This document shows, one piece after another, positions 53,572 through 64,000 of a stretch of DNA of 64,000 nucleotides. The translations under genes and the position numbers were made by a program. The DNA is taken from NCBI GenBank assembly GCA_947579605.1, contig OX388322.1, positions 1,054,001 to 1,118,000 on the forward strand. The letters are read 5' to 3'. This DNA is from Athripsodes cinereus. Its lineage: Eukaryota; Arthropoda; Insecta; Trichoptera; Leptoceridae. Positions within the stretch are counted from its first letter, which is position 1. The number at the start of each line of letters is the position of its first letter. The notes under the pieces are model-generated. The model saw only the letters and a program-made list of their open reading frames with translations, was not told the DNA's origin and ran no database searches.

Positions 53572-56500
53572 ATGTCTAACGCTGCCGCGAGCATGGGGCC
53601 TTCAGCTTTCTCTCAAAACGGGAAATATTATTCACAAATAGGAAATGATGGACGTTGTAGAATATGGGAAACTGAAACAAGTGTTTTGAAGCAGGAATTT
53701 ACACCAGATCTTCATCTTAGTGCTCCTTTGTCATGTCTTAACTGGATACAACTCGATGGAAGGACGGTAAGTTTGTGAACACGTTTTTGTGTATAATAAC
53801 ATATTACAGACTTATAAAATGTAGTGTATTTTGTTATTTATTTATGGAATAATATCGATATTATCTCATGCAAGTAATATTAGTCCAAATTAATCCAGAA
53901 TATTGAAAATATCCATGCCGGAAATTACGTCGAAACCTAACCTAAAATTTTAACCAGATTAACGTTTATTCCCTCACTTCTTTGATTGGTGTTTATTTGT
54001 TATCTAAAATAGATTATTTATCAGACAAGTTGTCAACCAACGATCTGTTTGCATACTTATAGTATTTAAGTCCCGAGTATTCTATTTTTTTTATTCCGTA
54101 CATTATGATATGCTTACTTGTTTTTTTTATATATTGATATTAGTTAAGAATTACTTTTATGACACTCATTATGAATGTGAAATTACATTTAATTAAATTG
54201 TACTTGTTGCTAATTTCATCTTTATTTAACTTGTAGGCACACACAAAATGGAAAAATAGAAAGCGTAAATCTTCACAGCCAGATGAGGAAGAAGGTCAGA
54301 ATAATCAATCATCATCAATAGACTGCATTGCATTCGGCACAACATCTGGAAAAATTTTAATATATTCCTTGACACATGCTAAAGTAGAGTCTGTGTTGGA
54401 AGATTCCAATCAGAATGGCAGCGATCAGGAAATCAGCTGCATGGAGTGGAGCAGAAAGAGTGGTCTATTTTCCTGTTCTATGGATTCCACAGTCCGGGAG
54501 TGGAGGATAGAGGAAGGGAACGTGAAGAGCAAGTTTAGGATGAATAAGCATGATAAAGAAGTACAGAATAATAAAACCACCGCTATTAGGATATTAACAC
54601 ATCAGGTGAGAATCAATTTTAATAATAATAATAACTAGACAATTTATAGTGCGCCGTTTTGTGGAATATATTCACTTCAAGGGCGCATCCTAAAATATTG
54701 TGTTTACACCCATGATTCAAGTCTAATACATATAGTACATATATTAATAAGCATATTATAAAAATTATACTTATATAAATAACAATAAGTTGTACAATTT
54801 ATATCATTTATATGATATACCAAACAAGTGTGTTTTCAATCGACTTTTGAACAGATCAAGAGACTGTCTTACGCACTTGTTCAGGAAGATCTCAAATTAT
54901 CTATGTTTATCTCTACTAGAGATAATTTGAAAATAGAGTGAAAGTTAAAATGTCCGTAGAGGACATAGTATAGTCATATGTTTATTATAATTATGTATCT
55001 AAAATATTTCTTCAGTAGATTCTAATTTCATGGAATAAGAGTCGAAGATCTCCGACCAGCGAAGTAATAAAAAGTAGATACTGAAGTGTAGAAGTAAATA
55101 GCGCTTTATACTTTCTGCCTACCCCATAAGTACATTGTCCTAGTTTTTTAAAATTTTATATTGTTTTGTTAACACTGTTATAATAATGACGACGTGCAAA
55201 AAGAATAAATAAATAAGGGAAGTGATGTGATGATGAGATATTGTAACAGATAAATTGATTTTGTAGCAAAGTGTGACTTTATGTATAATATTTTCAGCCT
55301 GTCGGAGGACAGTCACATAGATTAATGATCACAGCATCATGCCAGCTGCGAGTGTGGTCCCTGGAGAGTCACACAGTATTGAGGAGGATGGTGGGACATG
55401 CTGGGGAGGTGGCACATCTATACACGGTGCCTATAAACAATGAGGACAGGTTCTATGTGCTATCTGGATCTAAGTAAGTTTACAATGTTTATTTTTGCTT
55501 TTACATAAATAAGTTACGACAGTTGTAACAACGACAAAGGAGCTAAATGCTAAATACGACAAGTAAGTATCGAGTAAGTGGATGATGCAAGGGTTAAGAA
55601 AAAGTATATAGAAGAAGTGGAAGAAAGTGAAATGTCTGGGAATCACATCACTAAATCATATCTAGATAAAAATTTCAATGACGAATGTATACCAAGTATG
55701 AGTGCAATCAATTTTATATTAGTCACAGTGCTTTATTACATATCATATAAGAATCACTGTAAATGTAAAAAAATCGTTTTTTCAGGAGTGACAGAATTCT
55801 TAGTTTTTGGAGCATCCACCTGAGTGAAGATGATTTGTCCAGCTCCACAAACCACAATGATTCCGTACAAGAACACAAAAAGACAAAGAGAAGATCAAGA
55901 ACTAAATCATCTGGAGAAGGTATGTAATTTGTTTAATAATTTTTATTAAATATCGTAAGGCTTTCCCGTTTATTCCTATTAATAGATTTCCACTCTATTT
56001 TATTTGAATGTTTTTTTTTACTTCCTTAATGTATCCATAAGGAGAGAATAGAATGCTATATAGATCTATCCTAACATACTTCTTTCGCTTCTTGTAAATT
56101 CATACATTTTCTCATATACTCAACACATAGATTTCTCTTACTCGACACATGCCCTACTTGAGAATTTGATCCATATGATCAAGCCATGTAGTTCCACATG
56201 TCCCGGCCATTGTAACTTATTTACACGCATTTTATACACAACACTTCTCTTGCATCCGCATATTCTTCTAAGATCCTCATTCCTCCATCATGCAACGTTT
56301 TCCCAACCATTCTTCTCACGATCGCATCTCCGCAGAGATTAAAAGAATACTATACTATACCCTCACGCCATGTCCCAGGAGGGGTAGGCAGAGAGAACGG
56401 AACGCCATATAGATCTATCCTTACATACTTCTTTCGCTTCCTCTACATTCATCCAGTTTCTCATACATGCACGCCGATTTCTCTTACTCAGCACGCGTCC

Positions 56501-59500
56501 GTCCTTAAGAATTTGGTCCACGTGATCAAGCCACGTGGTTCTTGGACGTCCGTGTTCCTCACACCCCTTCTTTCAGATAAATACATCCTCTTCGTCATTC
56601 TTTCATCTTGCATTCGCTCAAAATGTTCAAACCATCTCAAGTTGTTTACACGCATTCTGTCCACAACACTCCTCTCACATCCGTTCATTCTCCTGATATC
56701 CTCATTCTTCACTCTATCTCGCAACGTTTTACCAACCATTCTTCTCAGTGAATTAAAAGAATGATATGCCTTAATCTTCTTTTTGTTATTGTTTCAGATG
56801 AGAGTGTTAGTAGTAAGAATGTAGAGATAACAGAAGCCTGCTGTAACTTCCTAATGGAGGACTCAGCTAAGCAGGTGTGTTGCGGAATACAGGACTCCTC
56901 TTCCTCTGTGGCTGCCCTTATCTCTGTGGCTGCCATCACTAGGAGAGGTGTAGTGCACTACTACCATCATACACTTAATGGGTAACTTTAAACAATCATA
57001 ATTCTTAGTTTTTATTTCAGATATTTATTTAAGTTAGTTTGTGCAATCAATCCTGGGTACACCTCCAGGCATTCTTCGCAGTAAACAATTTACTTATATC
57101 ATGGTGACAGAGTGCTTTTCCTTCTCTGTTCTATCGAAATCTATTTTAAGATCGTTCAAAAGTGAGATACCCGATGGGTTAACTGCATGTCGTCAACACT
57201 CTTCAGGTTGTTGTTTTTGTACCATAAAAAATAAAAGTCTTTGGACGAGTGATATGACTGATTTAAATATGTTAAATGTCTTGTTTCAAAACCCGTCTTT
57301 TATCAAACACATCTAAACTTGGATGTTTGTCTACTTTCAGTACTGTTTAACATTCTATTTTGTCCAGTTATTAGATCTAGCAGGTTGTATATTATGTAAC
57401 TAATAAATTTTTGTATTTATTTTTATACCAGGCATTCCGTGAAGCCGGTAAAACCCTCGACGACTATACAAGTTGTGAGCGAGGAGAATGGAAATGTAAA
57501 ACTAAGTCCAGCCACTTGTGGGACTCTGGTGGGAGATCATCTCCTAATAGGATACTCAACCAGCAGGGGGATTACGTTTGAAAGAATCGTAAGTTCAAGA
57601 ACATTGTCTATAGTTCACTTTGTAAGCATTTCATTCATTCATTCTTCCTGCAATGCAACTCTCGGAAAAACCAAGCCCCTTCGTTCAGAATATCAGTGTC
57701 AATCGAGATACTCTTCCCCATTATTCTTGACTGTTTGATCATATGAATGGTGTATTGAAAGAAGGTCATTGAAGCCATCAGATACCTTGTAGATGTAATA
57801 ACAATGCTCTTTTGGCCAACTATCATTAAATATTCTCAAAACATTACTTGTTGGAGATGCTGACTTTTGTAGTCAGCGGACAAGTGGAAGGAATGGATTT
57901 GCCTACCTTTACTCCTGGCTTGTCGCTGGTTGATTTTATGCTGGTTTTTCCACATCCACTTTCACAATATTAAAATATGTTTTAATTCCGACGATGATGA
58001 ATCTTATTTTTGATGTGAGTATTTACACTACTTGAAATTTGTGAATATTGTTTCTTGTTGAGAGTTCGGGAAACTTAACACGCTCGGCCGGTGTCTTGTT
58101 ATCAACTGGAGTAATAATAGGAAAGGACAGGAATGCAACAATAAATTTTAAATGATCATTGCAACATTTTTAATTGCAATATGTACCTACATATATGTGA
58201 ATATGCGTGTATGCATCCCTGAAGATATTACATTAATATCTGACATAACTCAAACGTCTTTCGGATATAGACAGCCAGCAGACTAACTGCATGTAATGAG
58301 AATATAAGTCAACAGTTCTGTGTTATTAATAATAAGATATTCAGGATGGGTGGCATGGATTATCTCCGAATCGAAGTCTTATACATAATGTTTAATCATT
58401 ACAATATACATTTTCAGACACCAGACACATCGGAAAAAACTCAAGTGTTAATTCGGACCATCTCTACCATAGACATGACAAAGAAAGAAAAGGCAAAACA
58501 GAAGAATGAAGACATCACCAGGATACGGAGAGGCGAAGTGGAGGGGGCTGTGTATCTTACAGCGCACGTGGGGGAGGGCAAAGCAACACATACCAGGGGG
58601 GGCAAGAAGGTGGATGTTCCTATGGAATTGAGACTGGCTAATCTTAGCATAGAACAGGCATCTAAACAGCCTACGGAATCTCCCTCAACAATGGCGCAGT
58701 TGCTTGTGCAAGCGCTACATTCTAAGGATACAAAGTATGTAACAAATATTAACTGAATGACTTATTTTGTTGCTAATTCATTGTAATAGAATAGATTATA
58801 CCTCTTTCTGGAAGTTTGTTGGAGATGTATATTTCAAAAGTTATTGTCAGTTCAAGGCTTATGTCAAAATATATCTCTTTATTTCAGGTTGTTACAAACA
58901 GTGTTTGAGTGCACAGATCCCGTTGTGGCTCAGAGTACTGTGAGTAGACTTCCTATTCAATATCTGCCCACATTACTGGATCATCTCACCACCATGATGG
59001 CTAAACGTACCAACCAGTAAGTAACTTATCATTTTATTGGAAAAAAATTGAAAATATCAGCATTTCACAAATTGTATAATGGGTTAATAATATGTCCCAT
59101 GAAGTCTCCAGCAGAGAATATGCCTCCAACTCTTTTTTGTAAGTTTTTGAATGTCCCGTAAAAGACAAGTGTTCTTAAAACCTCAAGTATAAGACAATCA
59201 ACATCTACAATTCATCGATAAGACATTATTTTTCATTGGCATTGGGAGGATGACTTGTATGTTAATTAAATTCAATAACCACCCTGGCAATCCACTTGTT
59301 GGAGAAGCCATGTTTAAATATTTCCTCAAATGTTTTTGTCAATAAGATTAAGTAAATGAAAATATTTTTTCAGATGTAAATCAGCATGCGTATGGTCAGC
59401 AGCCCTATGCAAAGCACGGGGCTCTGTGTTATTAGGACAGACACAATGTGTGAAGCCCCTAGTAGCCGCTCTGAGATGCAGGGCTCCACACTTACCTCAT

Positions 59501-59997
59501 CTGCTCGCCTTAAAGGGCAGACTTAGTTTACTCACACAGAAACCAGAGGAGGAACAAGAATATAAACCTGTTTTAGAATATAGAGGTGAGCTGCTTTTTA
59601 TTTTTCGTTGAGCAGAATAATGTCTGTGTGTTCATAATTTTTATTAATAAAATAGAATATGCAGATCAGTAGCATAGCTAGTAAAATCACTGTATGCAAT
59701 AAATTTACATTTCGTTCTCTTTGTGCCATGCATGTAAGACCTACAGGATGTGAGACATTCCTCATTACTTGAAGATGTTAAATATCAAGATGAGAAACGC
59801 TTGAAACCTTCTCTTATAAATCTCTGTTCTTCTTTTCAACAGATTCCTCGTCAGAAGATGAAGGTAATGATGATGATATGGATGGTCTGATGAATACAGC
59901 AGCTGAGGATTCTGCCTTATCATGGAATGAAGATGAGGATGACGCTGGAGATGATGAAGAAGATGAAGATAGTGATCAGGAGAACATGAGTGAATGA
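53572..59997 (+). CDS. WDR43: WDR43 (Utp5) U3 snoRNP/t-UTP protein, ten exons
   Basis: Nucleolar component of the t-UTP subcomplex of the small-subunit processome, required for pre-rRNA transcription and early 18S processing. Exons: 53572-53766, 54237-54605, 55298-55473, 55786-55919, 56798-56981, 57432-57588, 58418-58734, 58888-59016, 59374-59585, 59843-59997. All introns are GT-AG, phases join throughout, and the product is 675 residues (human protein 677). A WD40 region fills about residues 1-400, with DGRCRIWETE, SCSMDSTVREW, QLRVWSLESHTVLRRM and LSGSKSDRILSFW blades. A Utp12 (Dip2) domain follows at about 490-620 (AQLLVQALHSKDTKLLQTVF, LPTLLDHL, HLLALKGRLSLLTQK). The C-terminus (626-675) is acidic, as in WDR43. 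The start MSNAAAS is the first in-frame ATG. Introns 4, 7 and 9 (56.0-56.75 kb and family A copies) contain repeats; none disrupts a splice site. Confidence 0.95.
55985..56337 (-). pseudogene. LINE family B fossil in WDR43 intron 4, copy 1
   Basis: The minus strand follows the same order as the neighbouring copy: GATGCGATCGTGAGAAGAAT, GGGAAAACGTTGCATGATGG, GGAACTACATGGCTTGATCA, AGAAGCGAAAGAAGTATGTT and AGGATAGATCTATATAGCAT. It has more changes than copy 2 and is therefore older. It is antisense to WDR43. Confidence 0.72.
56349..56751 (-). pseudogene. LINE family B fossil in WDR43 intron 4, copy 2
   Basis: An 11-bp direct repeat ATTAAAAGAAT flanks it (56338-56348 and 56752-56762), a good target duplication. 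The minus strand encodes MVGKTLRDRVKNEDIRRMNG, RVNNLRWFEHFERMQDERMT and KRMYLSERRGV, then after a frameshift the CMNVEEAKEVCKDRSIW-type end and GGACATGGCGTGAGGGTATA. It is a 5'-truncated LINE carrying only the post-RT region. Confidence 0.82.
58255..58375 (-). repeat. Family A fragment in WDR43 intron 6
   Basis: Minus-strand CCACCCATCCTGAATATCTT, TTACATGCAGTTAGTCTGCT and GGCTGTCTATA; the 3' end is damaged. It ends about 40 bp before exon 7. Confidence 0.65.
59100..59318 (+). repeat. Family A copy in WDR43 intron 8
   Basis: GCCTCCAACTCTTTTTTGTA, GAATGTCCCGTAAAAGACAA, ATTCATCGATAAGAC, GGCATTGGGAGGATGACTTG and CCACTTGTTGGAGAAGCCAT occur in family order. Confidence 0.7.
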
Positions 59998-62900
59998 GGA
60001 TTATAATAATAATACACTCCTAATACTTAATTCTGTGCTATGTTATGTTTTGTTCCATCATGAAATATATCTATATTGTATATTCTATTTTTATATAACT
60101 TGTTTTATTTATTAGTCTACCAACTTCCATTGTGCGATTTTCAGGAAACTGACTTTGTATTCATAATGTTCCGAGATCTGTTCTTATTCAAGTGATCGAA
60201 TTTAAAAAAAAAATTGGTTTGCAAAAGATCTGGTACTTCTTTTCATCTAAAACTCCGGTTTCGGTCGAAGCCCCATTCCATGCCTTTCCGTGTTGTCCAA
60301 TATTAGATTCTTTACTTCTGTAGATATTCTTGTAGTGATTCCCAAAATATTTTTGATTCCTAGTAAAATAAAAGGTTAAGAAAGACTGTTCTAGACAGGC
60401 TCAAAAACTATATATATATATAGAGAGAGAGTAAATACATAGATTTTTTCAAATGTTTTATTAAAAATATTTTGTTATTTCCATAAATAATAATCATAAT
60501 AAGTAAACATGTAAATAAAATCAACAAAGAAGAGAAAAATAACAATAATTTCATGTCGTGAAACAATAATTCATCATCGAAGAGTATTATGTGAGGATTG
60601 TATGTCACTCGAACAATTAATTTTTACTGTTAATATTTTTAGAGTTCTAGTTTTGAAGATATCCTTGTAAAAACAAATGAAAACTTCGAAAAATGTTTTA
60701 CATGACAAGATAATTAAAAATTGCAGGAAGCCATTTTGTGACAGTTATGCCATCTCAAAATGGCGACGAATATTATATTGTTTTGACATTTCTGTAAAGG
60801 GAAATAAATAAACAATAAAATATAACTTTAATAACCTTATTAACAACTTCAATAAATAAAATTATTTGCTATTTTTCGACGGATTGTAAGTATTACATGT
60901 CTATGATTAAACATTATTTAGCAATTTTAGAAACAAATGATTATCGAAGAAACGAAGACATTGATAAGAGAGAGAGAGAAGATTTAAATGTTAACAGACT
61001 TAAAAACAAAACATTCGTGACAAAGAAATTATTTTTCATGCATAGCAACGTTCATAAAAAAATTAGATTATGATGTTTTTAGAAACAATGCAGAGAGAGA
61101 TTTTATATTTATAATATCTTAATTATTTAAGTATAAATTGAATGTTTTTATTTATTTTGTTTATGAAAGCATTACTCTTTTATTTCGTTAGTCGCAAGCA
61201 TTTAAATATATTCTGTGTATTTAGTTCTAATAATATTTTGTGCGCATCTTAATTCATATTTTATATATATTTATTATAAAATATCACAATACAAAATATA
61301 TTTATGCTTGGTTTTGCCCAAACGCAGGCATTTTTATCTGGACTTGTTATAAATAAATTTTATTCTTATTGTCTATGGTAAATTCTTTTTTTAAAATTTT
61401 GAATACCTATGCAATTACAATTCCATAAACATTTTTTTAATCTCTGCCATCTGTCACCATTTCATTAAACAGTCATTATTTAAGTTCAAAATTAATTGAG
61501 TTAGCTTGTAACATAACATCAAAACTGATAGCTCAAGAAAACTGCGATATCAATTCTATGTTTCGAACAAAATATATATTTATACCCCATGTGCCAAATT
61601 GGAATTGAGCTAAAAATTTGTGCATCCAAATAAAATCCTTCAACCAGTTTGTGCAAATTATTACAAAAATCTTTATTTCTGTCACCTTTATACCTACATA
61701 TTTATGTATTTACCCTTTCAAAGGACAACTGTTTAAAGTATTTTTTTCACAAATATTTCTATTTAAAAATTATGTAATTTGAATACAAACTGGAAAGATC
61801 TATATTCCCTCATCTGAATTAGAAAAAAAATATATAAACATTGTATGTATTTAAAATTTCATTGAAACATTCTTCAATGTTACTTAAGGATGTACATTTT
61901 TTTTCATTTTAAGGCATTTACTTACATAATGTATCACAAACACACATATACACTAGGTACATGCACTTGCCACGTGCATACGACACATTCACAAACACAC
62001 TTGATAATATTATTACATGTTATTAAAAGTTATTTCTTTATAAATTTAAGATACAAAACATGATTAAGCGAACTTAATTTACATTTATTATAAAAATGAT
62101 AAATAATTATTTTATATGAAAATTGATGAATCACAAAACAAAGAAATGTTACAAATTCAATGATTTGAATATCATTAAAAAACAAATGGTTTTAGTGAAT
62201 TGTTTTGAAATAATGAAGAAGATTGATATATGAGGGGTTCAGAATCATAGTAGATCAAGTGTCTATGAATATTAAATCTGAGATATTTGGAGATAAAGCC
62301 AACAGATTGCACCGTAAGAACTCAATATTGAGTCTAGAGCAATATATGGCTAAAATGAGAACTTAAGGTTACGTTTGTGACCAATGCCTCAAGAGCGAGA
62401 ATCCACTAATAATGACTAATTTTTAAGAAAAAATTAACTCGTTCCACTTTGATTCCAAATGCTTCAAATATGACTAAAGAGTTTTTTTAACACTTACCTA
62501 AATGGTTTTATTGTTTTTTTAATCAATTGCAATGATTAGCAAGATTCAGAAGACATAAAAAAGGAAGTAAACGTCTGCAGCAAGGTTTGGAGCTCAGACT
62601 TGCTTGAAAGTCGTGATTTTTTGGTACGTAAATGACCAAACTTTTTCAATAACTTCTTTGCTTTGTGTGGATGATTCACACTTAATAGATGATAAACAGT
62701 TCTTATTAGCAAATTGCTGTATGGAAGATCTTTAGTATGATTCTCACATATTCAGCATATTATTGCATAATTAATAAGATTATATAAATAACATGACATA
62801 CAATATAAATCTATTATAAAACAACAAAAGGAACATAAATCACTAACAATGTAAAAACATCATGTCATCTCACTTTTCACAATGAACAATTTATATTACT

Positions 62901-63900
62901 GATAAAGATAGACAAAAACTTTTGTTATCATATTAACATTACAATCAAATAGTTCCCCTAGAAAGTATTCTAAATTTGAATCATTTGTTCTACAACCACA
63001 AACAATATTCTGCAGACATCATTAACCATAAATAAAGTTATTTTTTTTTTGTATCAACTACAAAATCGTGGCATATACATGGAAGAATGTGGTGGAATAA
63101 ATTTTTCTTGTAAAGTTTTCATTTTTTCAGCTCTCTGAAAATCTTTATATAGGCTAACAGCACTCTTTTGATGGTATAGAGGAAATATTTGAGAGATTAT
63201 TGTAAATATGATGAACTGTGAGATTCGTTTTAGGAATTAATAATGTGCCCATAGACAATGCTTCAGTTATGATCTATGCGCAAAATCAATTACTGATGTA
63301 AATTTTACAAATTCCAAAGCAGTTCGAAAATTTTTGAAAGTAAGATGATAAAATGTAATATAAAATATCATAATTCAAGATCATTAAACTAATTTAAATA
63401 AATATAATTATTGTTTTTTAGATAAACAAATTAAATTTAACTATATAAATATAATAAAGTCATGGTGATATAAAATTAATTTAATTTAGCACTGATTTTT
63501 TGACATGTGATGTTCTAATTTGGAAATCATAAAATATTTTGTGTTCGATTAGTTTTTGACGCCATATTTTGATTTATTTACATTTTTTTCCTTGGGGAAG
63601 ATATTAATATCAAATGTTGCATGTTATATTATAAATAAATTCAACACCAAATATTCATATCAAAACTGTTTATTTTGTAAAAAATACAGTTATTATTGGT
63701 GATTATGTTTGAAAACTTGCGGTGACTATGGGTGTGTAAATGGCAACATTGAATTTGTGTGGATATGAATATGTCTTGTCTATGACAATCATCACCATTT
63801 TGTCCTGACATCAAAACAAAATGGCAATGTGATGAATAATAATATTGATTCAAAATTATCAAATAAAATAAAATAAATATTTATTATTTTTGTTTCGTGT
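59998..63900. other. 3.9 kb AT-rich region without genes
   Basis: It begins with the WDR43 3' untranslated region (no AATAAA within the first 300 bp; one near 60366). A (TA)n(GA)n run lies at 60410-60432. No coding frame, SINE, MITE or LINE end was recognised, unlike the rest of the window. It could be a long 3' untranslated region of a minus-strand gene beyond the right edge; that is a guess from its repeat-poor AT-rich character. Confidence 0.4.
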
Positions 63901-63920
63901 TACTGTTGAGTAAGACTAAC

Positions 63921-63963
63921 GCACGACCGGTTTCGCGGACTCCGAGTTCGCATCATCAGGTGC
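63921..63963 (-). ncRNA. Hammerhead-ribozyme-like motif
   Basis: On the minus strand: GCAC (63963-63960) for stem I, core CTGATGA (63959-63953), T, then GCGAACTC..GAGTCCGC forming a stem II of about seven pairs with one A:C mismatch. GAAA follows (63934-63931), stem III is the palindrome ACCGGT, and C at 63925 is the expected cleavage position, with GTGC (63924-63921) pairing with GCAC. All conserved core residues (CUGANGA, GAAA, UC) are present. The departure from canonical is an extra T between core A9 and stem II. Such motifs with tiny palindromic stem III act as dimers in Penelope-like elements and retrozymes. Confidence 0.55.
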
Positions 63964-64000
63964 TGATCTATACAGTATAGATCAGCACCTGATGATGCGA
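63948..64000. repeat. Perfect palindrome cut by the window edge
   Basis: Arms of 26 bp (63948-63973 and 63975-64000) are exact complements around a single A at 63974, with TCGCATCATCAGGTGCTGAT in the left arm. The palindrome reaches the last base, so the inverted copy probably continues and would place a second hammerhead-like motif on the plus strand. This is an inverted end of a mobile element or an assembly artefact. Confidence 0.85.

Overview
The window is eukaryotic, AT-rich insect-type genomic DNA. Genes have GT-AG introns, protein-coding sequence is sparse, and most of the rest is transposon debris. The repeat spectrum points to an insect and fits Lepidoptera best: RTE-type LINE copies, LINE 3' ends carrying a TTTATTGCACA block, tRNA-derived SINEs, hAT MITEs, and a THAP protein of a style I associate with Lepidoptera. 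That placement is an inference from recollection of such genomes. The sequence alone does not prove the order.

Three host-type genes can be supported, all in the right-hand third. (1) A minus-strand CEP170-family centrosomal gene has a 653-codon exon at 45313-47272. A 10.6 kb repeat-filled intron separates it from a 101-bp exon at 34573-34673, and the reading phase matches across the junction. No FHA-domain exon and no C-terminal exons were found. (2) A small minus-strand two-exon THAP-type gene or gene fossil lies at 48836-49414; its zinc-ligand histidine is replaced by asparagine. (3) A complete plus-strand WDR43/Utp5 gene spans 53572-59997. It has ten exons and 675 codons, with WD40 region, Utp12 domain and acidic tail, and acts in 18S rRNA processing. 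Between (2) and (3) sits a 5'-truncated RTE-type LINE whose remaining 931-codon ORF is intact (50071-52866).

Left two thirds (1 to about 45 kb): no intact gene apart from the small CEP170 exon. The content is three hAT-type MITEs with 8-bp target duplications (1517-2039, 25067-25557, 27336-27792), a deleted pogo/Tigger-like element (18433-19607), and two related MITEs sharing a coding fossil (about 16476-16971, 30613-31127). There are also other MITEs, many C-terminal LINE fossils, about twenty copies of a roughly 250-bp repeat (family A here) ending in (TAG)n, and several tRNA-derived SINE copies (family T). Family A shares its 3' end with a LINE family here called B, which suggests parasitism of the LINE machinery.

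The most unusual structures are an inverted-repeat-bounded array of eleven 66-bp units (28151-29011) and a near-perfect palindrome that runs off the right edge (63948-64000). The repeat units, the palindrome and two further loci (15149-15187, 17562-17608) carry a hammerhead-ribozyme-like layout: CTGA-N-(G/A)-A, one extra T, a stem, GAAA, and at three of the four a palindromic stem III. The shared extra nucleotide departs from the canonical hammerhead and is the point most worth testing.
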